Positions 47,301-57,690 of a DNA stretch of 64,000 nt are shown piece by piece. Numbering within the stretch: the stretch's first letter is position 1; every line of letters begins with the position of its first letter. The DNA is from Clonostachys chloroleuca (taxonomy: Eukaryota > Ascomycota > Sordariomycetes > Hypocreales > Bionectriaceae): positions 30,070,001 through 30,134,000 of the forward strand of contig JBANAY010000003.1 in assembly GCA_037952775.1 (NCBI GenBank). Direction: 5' to 3'. The position numbers and the translations under genes are program-made. A model generated the notes under the pieces. That model was not told where the DNA came from. It was given only the letters and a program-made list of their open reading frames with translations, and made no database searches.

Positions 47301-48656
47301 AAAAACTTAGACTATTTAAAATTAAGGATAAAAAATTAGATACTAACTATAAACTATTACTACTAGATATAATATATATCTACCTAGTTTTTTATATTTT
47401 ATTACTTAAAAAAGTATTAGAAAATACTCTAGATTAAGACTATCTAATTAAGGTCTATAAAGAAGAATATAAGTTAGAAAAAATACTAAAGAAAGAAGTT
47501 AGAAATAGATAAATATTTTACTTTATTAAATAGAAGGGATATACTGATAATAATAATACCTGGGAACCCGCTAAGCACCTGAAGAACTGCTGGAAGCTTG
47601 TCCGATAGTTCTACCAGCAATATCAGGAAAAAAGGAAGGATCAGAAAAGTCAGGAAGAATTAAAGTCTAATTAATAATCCCTATAGTACTAAGGGACTAT
47701 ACTATACTAATAGCCTGTTACTCCTCTAAAATTACCTCCTCCTGAGTATAAATACTATCCTATTTATCTAAATTATATACCCTATAATAAAATAAATACT
47801 AGGATTTCTCCTGAGCTACCTGATATTACTGATAAAGGTAAGAAACCTTTACTAAAGCCTCCTGGAGAGCTAGTTCAGATAAAGCTAATTTATTCTCTAA
47901 ATACTGTTCTTTAGTAACCGAATATTTTACTATATATAAATCAGTAGGAATCAGAAATATAAGGAATAAAATTATATATACTGAGATACTACCTTAATAC
48001 TATTATAAGATTAACCTAGCTTTATATACTCCCTACAGTAAGAAGAAGCTTTAATTATATAATATATCTTCTTATACTTAAAATAATTTAAGTAAGGTAT
48101 AGTTTTAATATCTATCTCTTCGATTAGGGATATAAGATATTTATACTATTATAATTTCTTAAACAGGGACTGTAATATAGTTAGCAATATACAGAATAAA
48201 TTAAGGATAAAGAAATTATATACTAAGTATTAGCTGCGAAAACTAGTCTTAAGGATAAAACTAATAGAGAGGGAGTAATATATTATAAATAAAGTATATA
48301 CCTACTGTATTATATAGTATACCCTACTTTTCTTACTAATAAGAGATAGATTACTCCGGATTATCAGTAAGTCTGAATAATCCTCAGCTAAACTCACTCT
48401 GGATTACCAGTAAGCTATTATAAGCCCCTAGTATATATGTATATTCATTTTACTAGATAGAATACTCTTCCAGACAGTTATTAATAACATCGTCTATGCA
48501 TCTATTATTACTAGCTCCACAATACTCGCACATTAACAGTAACTCGTATTACACAGCCTAAGACAACCTGATCGCGCCACTCAGAACAACCCTCTGATTG
48601 GTTTCAACCTTGACCTACCCTAGACCCCGTCCAGTGTAAGTCAACCAACCGTCACA
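41194..48656 (+). mobile_element. Ty3/Gypsy chromovirus 2, RIP-mutated
   Basis: Left LTR 41194-41584 (391 bp, with a short internal duplication near 41390-41420) and right LTR 48281-48656 (376 bp), the latter preceded by a purine tract (agagagggagtaata). Same family and gene order as Gypsy 1, but uninterrupted. RT is LDLKGAYNLI (about 45205) with IYLNNILIF near 45400. RNase H reads FKTNTSDFVISI (about 45835-45870), then FYSKKLYSTELNYPIYNKEF. Integrase has KHLLLGY near 46390 and ISDRGITFTSKF near 46790. The chromodomain is KLEKILKKEVRNR...KGYTDNNNTWEPAKHLKNC (about 47470-47600). It carries many stops. No exact 5-bp target duplication was found (tataa versus taatt). The 3' end is notably less mutated than the rest. 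Confidence 0.9.
48281..48656 (+). repeat. right LTR of Gypsy 2 (376 bp)
   Basis: Starts TATTATAAATAAAG and ends with the intact CCAACCGTCACA. From about 48340 it keeps many C and G bases that are mutated in all other LTR copies. Confidence 0.88.
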
Positions 48657-49952
48657 TAATTATACCTGATTAGCTTATAAGTAGAAATTATAACTAAAGA
48701 TATACTTTTATATAGATAGGAACTTCTTAATACTAACCAGGCTAATATAAGAGTAGCTTCTGAGCTCCTTAATAGGTAATATATAGTTTCCGAAAAAGAG
48801 ATTCTTCTTACTATAGGTATCTCGGATATTTTAATACTGTTTAAAATTTACCCCTATTTAGCTATAGAGTAATATTAATATCTATAGGGTATAGGGTACT
48901 TACTATTAGTTCTATTATTCTAAGCTAGACTTTAATACTAGTAAATATAAGAACTAGAGAAATAGTAGTTATTAAATTCTTTAATTAAATATAGGTTAAC
49001 CTTATAGTATAGGTTAATAAAGCTGGGTTAAATATAGACTACTAATTCAAATAATATAAGTAGCTTATCTGCTTAAATACTGTTTAACATCTAAGGGAGT
49101 ATCTTTTATATATCCTCAGATATATTAACTAGTACTTCTATAGCTATAGATCCCTCCTTTTTCCTTATTACTATAAAGCCTCTAAAAGACTCCTTATATT
49201 AGTAAGATTACTATAGCTACTAAGGAAGCTAATAGATATCTTAAAAATTATAAAGTATTTTTAAGCTAAGATTTATATTCTTTCTTATCTTCTTTAATAC
49301 TTCTATTTAAGAGAAACTTAAATAAAGTAATTAAATACTCCTCTTCTATAATATTTACTATATACTCAACAGCTATTGATAGTTAAGCTTAAATAATAGC
49401 TTATTCTAATCTATTATCTCCGAATTTAAAATTAAGAACTAAATCTGCCCCGTACTCTAGTAACTAGTATCTCTCTTATTGTTCGGGTCTTACCTGAGTT
49501 TCTTCAGATATAAAATATACCCGGAAAATAGTAGTTAGGCTAGCTCTGGACTAGACTTAAAACAGGTAGGTATTATAATAAATACCCTCGCTCTATTAAG
49601 AAGGTCTGGATTTTCTCTATCTTATCTCTTTAGATTATATTAGGACTATTATAGAAACTACCTATTCTACCTCTGCTAGGAACTTAATTATACTAGGCTC
49701 GGGATTAAATATCGCCGCTGTATATACCTTGGATATCTGGAGCTATAAATCAGAGGAAGAGAAGGAGGAAAGAGGATAGAGAGGCAGATAGACCTCGTCC
49801 CTCTCCCCTTTCTCTTTATGCTATATCTTATATCTAGATCTGACCTATATTATTAATTGATCTCATATTACTACATCATCTCACTTAGTATACTAAGAGT
49901 TCAATGTGGATTCTAAGCTGAACTGACCCTCCAGGGGCTCAAATTGGACTAC
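48657..49952. other. AT-rich decayed repeat, unassigned
   Basis: Moderately RIP-mutated DNA with no recognisable transposon protein. Composition recovers gradually from about 49400 and is normal from about 49890. Confidence 0.5.
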
Positions 49953-51029
49953 CTAGTTAGAATAGACTGTTGCTACCGCTATCCTCAGGTCCCAGCCCCT
50001 CCATAGCTCCCCACCTGTCACACCAAGAGATATAACCGAAAACATTATTCCTCTCAGAAGAATAATCACCCCAAACTCGCTAAGCGAATCAAACAAGAAC
50101 CTACCTACAAGGGCACAAGAACCTACATACCCAGATCCCAATACTCCTGTCTGGTACTTTTTCCCCTTTAACAAGTACTCGCTCCCGCGTACAGCTACAG
50201 CCAGTGTCCTCCCAATGTCATACCTGCTGTGAAAGGCTGAAAAATCTCTCTCATTCCACAAAGCTCCCAGCACCATCTCGATCCACTGCTGCCCATGTAT
50301 CCCGTTGCTGCTACCCTTGGCTCCTGAATAAGTGGTGCTGGCTTCTGGCGATTTTGATGCAGTTTGGGTCTTGTACCCCCTTCCTCAGCCTTTTAAAATT
50401 GCGAGTCACTTCCTCTAAGCTGAAACCTCTAGAAATTAACTGTGAAATCTTGTCCTCCATTATTGTCCCAGTAATCCTGCCCATTGTTGTATTTAATGAA
50501 AAGTATAGCGTCTTGTTTTCCAGATGGGCCAGGTCTAGAATGTTGACTTCAAACTGAAATCTATCTCTACCGCCGAACTGATTGGCAAACCTCTTAGGAC
50601 AGTATTTGGCGACGACCTCTGATTTCGTTGTCCAGTTGTCCGTGGTGAATCTGCAGATGACAGACTTCTCATATGCAAGATTGTCAACCATAATGTCACA
50701 AACGAGGCTATTTTGCTTGCCAGAGAGCCAGACATCATACAGCCATACATGCTGATCTATTGACTGAGATATTTGGGGCCGGGGGAGGCGATCGATTTAG
50801 CCAGCTTCCAGGTGGACTCTCGCTTATTTTCACCGGCAGATGCGCTCTTTTTATCAGGCTTGGGACCAACGAGCTCAGAGAAAGTAATGGGTGAATCTGG
50901 ATGGAAGAACCGGACTTGCTCAACTTCTTCGAACCGGACGCTCTTAGATGGTCGACAGACGCCAGGTGTGTACTGAGTATGATACCCTGGGGATAGGTTT
51001 CTGGTTGATGGCAGCAATTTCCCGGGCAT
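49953..51029 (-). pseudogene. CBM21 protein-phosphatase-1 regulatory subunit (Gac1-like), broken
   Basis: From the ATG at 51029: MPGKLLPSTRNLSPGY, then PSKSVRFEEVEQVRFFH, where KSVRF fits the RVxF motif that docks protein phosphatase 1. After KSIASPGP a base is missing in the CCCCAAA at 50772-50778; the next frame gives HVWLYDVWLSG and VDNLAYEKSVICRFTTDNW, the start of a CBM21 glycogen-binding domain, continuing KRFANQFGGRDRFQFEV. After ENKTLY one T is missing (50499-50502). Past it, KYNNGQDYWDNNGGQDFTVNF gives the conserved end of CBM21, then a stop at 50431-50429. A last segment at about 50250-50180 (FHSRYDIGRTLAVAV) may be the C-terminal part. Such proteins target PP1 to glycogen synthase. 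The N-terminus looks short for the family. Clearly dead unless the indels are assembly errors. Confidence 0.75.
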
Positions 51030-52338
51030 GGGCTAAGCGCTCAGTTGCGAGTGTACCTTTGTGACTGATTTAGAGGGTCTGTAAGCTCGGGATAATCTGG
51101 GAGGATGCTGATGAGCGGAGCCCTTCTAGACTAGCGACAATATACTGGCCACACGTGAAGGCAAAAGGGGAAAAGGGGTCGGGAAGGTAGGTTATAACGT
51201 GATCGTTAGACAACGTGATCATTACACCATTATGGGTAACCATTACGCACTACAAAAAATAAAAATGTCTGATTTAAAATATGAGCGCAAAGAAGCTTGG
51301 TGGTGCATTCCGATACCACACAAACCCATCCTGGGTTGAGCCCTGCGGTGCAGGAAATAGTGGAACTATCCGGTGGCTGCTAGGTATAGATGGCGCTATA
51401 GCCAGCAAGTTAGTAAAACAATCGTGTTATTTTGCCACGGCTTGAAGAGGTGATTGAATTTTCTGAGTCAGCCATCACGTTCCACCTAAGGTCTGGTTTA
51501 TATTCCAACGGGATGTTGAGATTGGGACTTGAAACAAGGTTGTAGATAACATCCGCTCCTGATAGTCATAGATAGACATAAAGGCAAAACTCTTACGAAA
51601 AATCCACAGATCCAGCTCCTAGAGCAGAATTTTATCTCTTTTTTGGTTTATTGCTTCATCCATAGCATTATTCAACCCTCGGCCAATGTCTACGGTAGAT
51701 TTGTCGGGCTTCTAAGATGTGCAACTTTCTAGAATATGCGGCCCTGAGGAGTGCGATATTCGCTAAGGCAAATTGACGTGGCTGGAGGCCTCAGGCTGTG
51801 AGATACGAGACCTCATTGAGGAGATCGGACCAGGAAAATCCGAGCAAGAAATGTGTTACTGAGAGGACTGAGGCAGGGGATGGCCATGTCGGGTCATTTA
51901 TCTTGGCCCTGGACTTTGCTATCGGTGCTTTTGTTAGCATGGGCGGACAGATGTCTTTTAGGGCTGATTTTGTAGATTGTGCCAGCGTTCACTCGCTGGA
52001 TCACCGAGACGACCTATTTAACATTGATGATGGGTCTCTTGGAGGAGATCCAGGCCTGGCAAAGACTGTCCAAGGTCGGAAGCGCGAATGATGGGAGACG
52101 CAAAGGATCTCGTGTCTTGACACCCCAGAGCTTTTACTTCTCACAATCATTCCTTGTTACTCTGATCCTCCTCGGCCATGGGGAGACAGACGTAAAGTGC
52201 AAGCTAAGCCTGGGTGAAGATGCACACAGAGTGCTAATAACAACGGGCTTCTAGGTCATAATTATTAACCCACTCCAAACAGAGCATTAGTGTGTTGTCC
52301 CATAACTTCATTGCTCCTATGGAGTAACCTGTAACCGC
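51030..52338. other. no gene recognised
   Basis: Normal composition. Plus-strand frames at 51798-52091 and 51979-52254 overlap and have no motif. On the minus strand around 51850-51700 a helix-like segment (RQFALANIALLRAAYSRKLH) looks protein-like but has no identifiable family. It may be remains of a gene. Confidence 0.35.
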
Positions 52339-54198
52339 TCATGCTCTCGCTCGAGCTTCATTTTTGATCTTTTTGCTCTGCACTACCAGGAAAACTGTCA
52401 GAGCAATACCGATGAGCGTGCTTACTAAAGTCATCACCACATTAATCGCCGTGGGGTCTCTCCGGAGAGGTCCATGGGTGAGTGCATCGAGCCCTGACTG
52501 GGCGAAATTGACCAGGCCCGAGACACAGATGAGGGCTCCATGGATGCGACCAAACGTAGCAAATCCAAATACTTTGGTAGCATAGTCACTACGATGACCA
52601 AGGTTGTTAGCATGACTCATTTCTTCATGTGAGGAAGTGACCTACGAGATGGCAGAGTAATACAAAGGCCGAAAGACAACAAACCCAACCACGGTAGCAA
52701 ACGCAGCCCATAATGCAGGGATACAGTTTAACACGCCCATAATGACAATGCATAGCGTCAAAATACCAAACACTGCGGAAACGCTGAGTTTACTAAGGAG
52801 CATCCCGATCAATGGTGTCGATAGCACGCCCCCAATGGGCAAAGCCGCATCAAAGAAATGATTAATCGCTTCGCTTTCAGTGGCTGAGCCAAGCATGTAA
52901 TTGTATTGTGATCGTATCGTGGCGATGAAGTAATTCATTCGAAGCATATGCAAGACTGTGAGTAGGAGAATCAGCATAAACCACGGCGTGCGCATTTGTT
53001 GGGTAGCCGAGAGACCATGCAGCACGCCCCAGACACCGCTCATCTCTTGTCTCCCCACCTCCACTCTGGCCTTGTTCTTTCCCTCCACAACGTCACCGGT
53101 GATCTCCTCTAATTGATGAAGTTCCCTGTGGCGCCGGTCTGAACGGGCACTGCGCACCCGTGCGAGCTCGTTGCTGTCCAGAATATCAACATCGGACGCG
53201 TGTACATCTTGTATACAATCCTGTGCTTTTTCAATCTTGGCCTCTAACTGAGCTGTTATGTCATACGCATGAGAGGGCATAATACAGAATTCTGCGGGAA
53301 TAATGAGAGCGGGGACGGCAAGATATCCGAAGAAGAACCTATTGGGGGGAAACGTGCCCCCGGAAGTTTCGTACGCGATGCGGTAAAAGAGGAGAACGGA
53401 CATGGATGCATCAAAAGCGCCCGTGATGACGGTGACGACAATACTAGAGTGTTTTGGAAAGGCGTGCGAGAGCTGGAAGCTGGGCACGAATATGAACGTA
53501 AACCCCAAGCCGAGGAACATGTTACCCACCATGTAGCTATTGAATTCGGCCAGAGAGAATGAAAATCCTATCAGTAGGCTCCCGGTGGCGAAGAGCACGC
53601 TTCCGATTACCTATGAAAGTCTCCTCCCAAAACGATCAAGAGTGATTCCGGCCAACAGGCAAACAAGGTTGGTGGAGATGGAGCCAACGATGAAGACCAG
53701 ATTGAGTCGCATATCTTGCGCCGAACAAGGTATGGAATCGCCCTTGTCCACCGGTTTCCATGCCGTTTGCTTATCATCACAAACCTCATAAAACACGCCT
53801 TTGGCAATGAGGACGGGCTTGAGCGCAGCAAAGCCGAACAATATCCCGGAAGCGAGCCACCATGCCATCACAGCCGTTGCGACTTGAACTACCCGTGACA
53901 TATGGGTTACTATGGGTCTTTTTCAAGATGGGCAATTGTATAGCGACTTACATCCTCGGCAAGCGTTGGTGACCTTGTATGCGGTAGAGTGCGGTTGGAC
54001 TTCAGATGTGAAATCAGCTGGGGCAAAGTTCATCCGTCGCCCTTCTACTGGCTTAGCTTCTTCTGGTAGAAGAAGCTGCTCTTCACGCGGCGTACGAGCC
54101 CAATTCCGTACGCCTACTTCTTAGTTATCATCTTGATTCACTACAGGGCCCTGATTGTCAAAGCCCTCGCCTTGGGTTTCGTGTTGCGCCAAAGACAT
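52339..54198 (-). pseudogene. MFS transporter, paralogue of the 17.6-kb gene, two nonsense codons
   Basis: Exons 54198-53952, 53888-52646 and 52588-52339; introns of 63 and 57 nt lie at exactly the same positions and phases as in the intact paralogue (after ...CRG/F and at YYSAIS/DYATK). The protein begins MSLAQHETQGEGFDNQG and matches the other copy throughout, including ITLDRFGRR, the loop RVRSARSDRR and LDALTHGPL; the C-terminal tail is shorter and different. Two in-frame stops break it: TAA at 54123-54121 (probably from CAA) and TAG at 53613-53611 (RRLS/VIGSVL, where TGG is expected). Both are C-to-T type changes in CpA context, as RIP makes. No frameshift occurs in about 1.7 kb of coding sequence, so inactivation looks recent compared with divergence. 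Confidence 0.92.
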
Positions 54199-54474
54199 AT
54201 TTCCCCCGAGTCGGCTGCACTGGATTGTAACCTTCCCCCAGAAACACCCAAAAAATCATTCCGATATTGGGTTTCGAAATAGATTCTGTTTTTCGGATTC
54301 ATTCGACCGCTCCCTTCCGTGCAGGGAATATTAAGTAGCGACGTTAGTGAAGTCTCACACCACTGCTCGTATTTCAATTGTCCTGAGGCTCATAGTTATA
54401 GTGGTTTAGACCCTCGAATCAAGTTTGCACAGCACCATTTTAAGGTGCTAAATTAGTACATAACCCAACAGCTA
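54199..54474. other. upstream region of the MFS pseudogene
   Basis: Contains a small perfect palindrome (agcacc...ggtgct, 54431-54449). No gene. Confidence 0.4.
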
Positions 54475-55853
54475 CAGTGGGTCGACAAAAGTTCCGGTCA
54501 ATTTGGTCAGACAGCCACATCGTCAGTCCAATACATGATTTTTGAAGCCGGATTTCACAGCCAATTAAGGGTCAATTGAAACAAGAAGTATACCATTGGA
54601 ATGGGAAGAGGCAGGGCTTTTTAGGGTATATAGTCTAGTATTTAGTATACCAGCCGTTAGCTGTAATAACAGCTTCAAGCCGGTTCGTTATTGATGAGAC
54701 TAGGTGATCTAGGATCTCTCTATCTATCTCATGCCATGCTTCAACAGCTGCCTCACAGAGCCTCTGAAGGGTCTTATCGTTCTTAGGCATACTTGATAAC
54801 TCAGGATGCTTAAGAATTATCCGTTCCTTGAGTAGCTTCCAGAGGTTTTCTATTGGGTTAAGGTCTGGGCTGTAAGGAGGCCAGTCAAGCAGTAAGACCC
54901 TGTTTTCTTCAGCCCACGGGTACAGCCAATTTTGGACTATTTGGGCTGTATGTATACGAGCGTTATCTTGCATAAATACCCTTCCTGGCTCAGCTATTGT
55001 TGGAAGGTTCTCGATTAAACAGTTACGAATAACGCGTCCAGTAATACCGCCGCGGGCAGATTCAGGGTCCTCGAGGAGCGGTACTAATACACTCTGATAA
55101 ACCTAATAAAAAGCAGCCCAGAATATTATTAAAAGGCCAGAGGCCTTCTCCTTTGGCTGAACTTTATCCTTATCCAATCGCTGTGACTATAGGAGTATTA
55201 GTTATGAAGTTATCGTAGTTTGAAGATAACGTACGGATTGGCAGAAGACCCAGCCGCGGCGCCCGCCAACCCCTTTGACGACTGTGGTCTCGTCAGACTA
55301 AATAACACGCCGCCACTACGAGAGAGGCTTCTGTATATGAAGTCTTGCAAATGCGAGCCTTTTTGCGGCTATTTGGGGCGTTGATTTAGGCCGCTGCAAC
55401 GCCTTGAAATGTTGGATACCCTCCTTTCGAAGGAAGCGTGTTAGTGTGATAATTGAGCAGCCCAGGCCAGCCTGAGAGCAAAGGTCTGTATTCTTAATGA
55501 AAGGATCTTGCTCAATTAGCCGGAAAATATGCCTTTTAGCCCTTTCATTAAGGAGAGGTGGCCGCCCTGAACGCGGGTTGCTTTTCGCGCTCTTCTGATG
55601 CTTGTAGCGCTGGGTAATGCTATATACAGCGCGCGGCGTTAGGTCAAATTTGGCCGCAATAGCCTTCGCAGAGATACCGGAAAGGAATAGATGTATAATC
55701 TTTGTACGCTTATGAGGCGAATGATGTGGTTTTTGGCTAATTCGAGGTATAATTGATAGAGTTGTGAGGGTTGCAAGTTGGAAGGTTGCAACGCGCGAAC
55801 CGCGTTGTTGCGCGGGTGTGGAGGAATTGACCGGAACTTTTGATTCCCCACTG
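54475..55853 (-). mobile_element. complete Tc1/mariner element, 1379 bp
   Basis: Terminal inverted repeats start CAGTGGG and contain AAAAGTTCCGGTCAATT; the right copy is its inverse and ends CCCACTG. They are about 29-30 bp with few mismatches. The TA target duplication is at 54473-54474 and 55854-55855. The transposase frame lies on the minus strand and fills most of the element. The TIR-TA structure is diagnostic of Tc1/mariner. Confidence 0.93.
54635..55750 (-). pseudogene. Tc1-type DDE transposase with five stops
   Basis: One continuous frame of 372 codons reads IPRISQKPHHSPHKRTKII, a helix-turn-helix block (FLSGISAKAIAAKFDLT), RSGRPPLLNERAKR, IQHFKALQRPKSTPQIAAKR and VI(stop)SDETTVVKGVGG, which holds the first catalytic Asp. 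FMQDNARIHTAQIVQNWLYP has the second Asp, and DWPPYSPDLNPIENLWKLLK the third acidic residue. The frame ends ANGWYTKY. Five in-frame stops occur; at least two replace Trp (TGG to TAG), and the expected start codon is ATA (55750-55748) rather than ATG. There are no frameshifts. Every visible lesion is a transition of the RIP type. It is inactive, but its ends could still serve as a substrate for a relative's transposase. Confidence 0.92.
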
Positions 55854-55855
55854 TA

Positions 55856-57114
55856 TATACATACAGGAGACGCGGATCAAACTTTAAATGGCGATCACAT
55901 CCCAATGCTGTCCGACGTACGGTATCTTGCCTCTGATTCACTCATTACTGTATATAAAATGATAAAATTGAACAATCGAGGTTTTGAAACTTTCAGCAAA
56001 TGCACCGACATTACTATGCCATCTCTTAAGCATTTTGCTGATTTACTTGTGGTCTGTAGATGGGTGTGGCATTAGGAGGAGGTAGCCGAACCTCCTATGT
56101 TAGGTCGGAGCTCTACGTCACTACGCAGTGCTAAAGTGGTCGCTCGCTGGTATCTTAGGCACCCGGCGCTTCCGCTCCTTTTGTAAGCTTCTGTGGTAAA
56201 AAATATAATCTTACCGGGACAGCCCTTTCAATGGGAAGATGGGACGCAACGCCTATGTACTATAGCGTCCTAACTGGCACGTGTGAGGTTCGGTACTTGT
56301 TTGGGGAAGAAGTCCGTGATGTCTATGGGCGGTCACAGCTGATTAGCTTGCACTGGCTGGGTTTCAATAAAGTGGTAACGATTGTATTCGTAACTAAAGT
56401 AAGGGTCCTATCTAATACATAGTAAGTGTCGTATATATTATATTATTAGTAATGCAGGCTGGATTCCCGGTATGTAAGACTGCTTTGAAAATGCATGTAT
56501 TTTCTAGGGTTGTGGCAGCTGGCTCGATGCATTAAATAGTTATAGGCATTGGTGGAAGGAGCGAGAAAAAAAATTCTTTGTAATACATGCTGCGAGCTGC
56601 TATGCAGATCGTCTTATCTGTCATGCGCTTCTTCCCCCATCAAGTGCTTCCGCGAGTTATTTATTCATGCCGTATGGAAAGTATTCCTATTAAGTCCACG
56701 GCGTCAAGGGGATACGAAATACATGATTCCTTTAACTGTTACCTATCTTTCATGCGTTCCGGACGGACCACGAAGATAAAGGATACATCTCAATGAAATC
56801 TGCCAACAACTAAGCTCATATAGCCTTCAAAACACGCATCTAATCACTCAGTCAGTACCCATAGCCTGCTTGTTTCCTTTTTCCCTAGATAGATCTCCCT
56901 CAGGAACTAGGCTGAACCGCATTCCATTTTTCCGTGTCTACAACAGGAGGCCGGAATAGGCGTGGAAACGCAAAGAATGCAGCATCCTAGGAACAGGTCT
57001 TGAAACGAGTATAGAATTAGTCTAGTAAATTCGCTAAGCGTATACCTTCACCATATTTATTTTGAACTATTTACCCAAAGTAGTCTTCACTAAGGCGAGC
57101 ACTATTGACAACCA
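55856..57114. other. no gene recognised
   Basis: Normal composition. Open frames at 56231-56422 and 56549-56796 are short and without motifs. Nothing else. Confidence 0.45.
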
Positions 57115-57675
57115 TCAATTAATCTCAATAGAATGACCCAGAGACTTCTCTTTCTTTGGAACCCTAACAGAAAGAATTCCACTGTTCAGGCTTGCTTCAA
57201 TTTTGTCCTGCTGAATGCTATGTGGAAAGCTAAAGGTGCGCGAGAACTCTCTAACGTTCCGTTCGGCAACCCATAGCCTAGCCTGATTGCTTTCCTTGAC
57301 CCTGGTCTGAGTGTAGGCATCACTACTATTCACATCACCTTGTTCGACACTTCCCGTTTGCTTGTTGTAGCCACTTCCAACGTCACCAGTAATATTATTG
57401 GAGGACCTCTCAATCTTTCTTTGGATAACAAGAGTCTGCCCATCGACGAGTTCAATATGAATATCATGCTTATTCAGTCCGGGTAGCTCCCTATACAATT
57501 CGTAGGCGTTATCGAGCTCAGTAACATCAAAGTTGGGCTGAAACGGAGGGGAAAAATTCTGCTCCAAGCCCCTGATGCCGCTTTCGCGGCTATAGCGAGC
57601 AATATTGTCGAGAAAGCGCGTAAATATATTAAATTCTAGAGCTAGAGTATAGAAACAACGAGGAGTAAAAGATAT
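57115..57675 (-). pseudogene. Hsp30-type small heat-shock protein lacking a start codon
   Basis: The minus-strand frame reads ISFTPRCFYTLALEFNIFTR from 57675, matching the family N-terminus (M-S-x-x-P-R). The expected ATG is ATA (57675-57673). The alpha-crystallin domain follows: FQPNFDVTELDNAYELYREL, PGLNKHDIHIELVDGQTLVI, an acidic and Ser-rich insert (about residues 95-130), then RNVREFSRTFSFPHSI and the signature ASLNSGILSVRVPKKE. It ends in IEIN, an I-x-I type tail. There is no Met anywhere in the frame and no upstream in-frame ATG before a stop, so AUG initiation is impossible; the rest is open. Members are ATP-independent chaperones that hold unfolded proteins under heat stress. A change of ATG to ATA is RIP-like. 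Non-AUG initiation is the alternative. Confidence 0.85.
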
Positions 57676-57690
57676 TACAGAAGACGCCAC

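Larger units (their letters stand above)
19640..49890. other. RIP-mutated AT-rich island, about 30 kb, nested transposons
   Basis: From just after the MFS gene the sequence becomes AT-rich with TA dinucleotides everywhere, CpG almost absent and stops in all frames. Transposon proteins can still be read if TAG is taken for Trp or Gln and Ile for Met, as expected after CpA-to-TpA RIP on both strands. The island is entirely built from the elements listed below. Short GC-richer patches remain at 32.7-32.9, 33.05-33.23, 39.96-40.09, 47.56-47.64 and 48.35-48.66 kb. No functional host gene is present inside. Confidence 0.9.

Noticed and set aside
19640..49890. Centromere or CRISPR-like repeat array
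   Set aside because: The AT-rich DNA resolves into named retroelements with LTRs and target duplications; no regularly spaced repeats. A centromeric role cannot be excluded from sequence alone, but nothing supports it.
51798..52254. Two overlapping plus-strand frames, 97 and 91 codons
   Set aside because: No recognisable domain; weak codon bias; in a region between two pseudogenes.
55639..56075. Frames overlapping the right end of the Tc1 element
   Set aside because: They cross the TIR and target site and are out of frame with the transposase.
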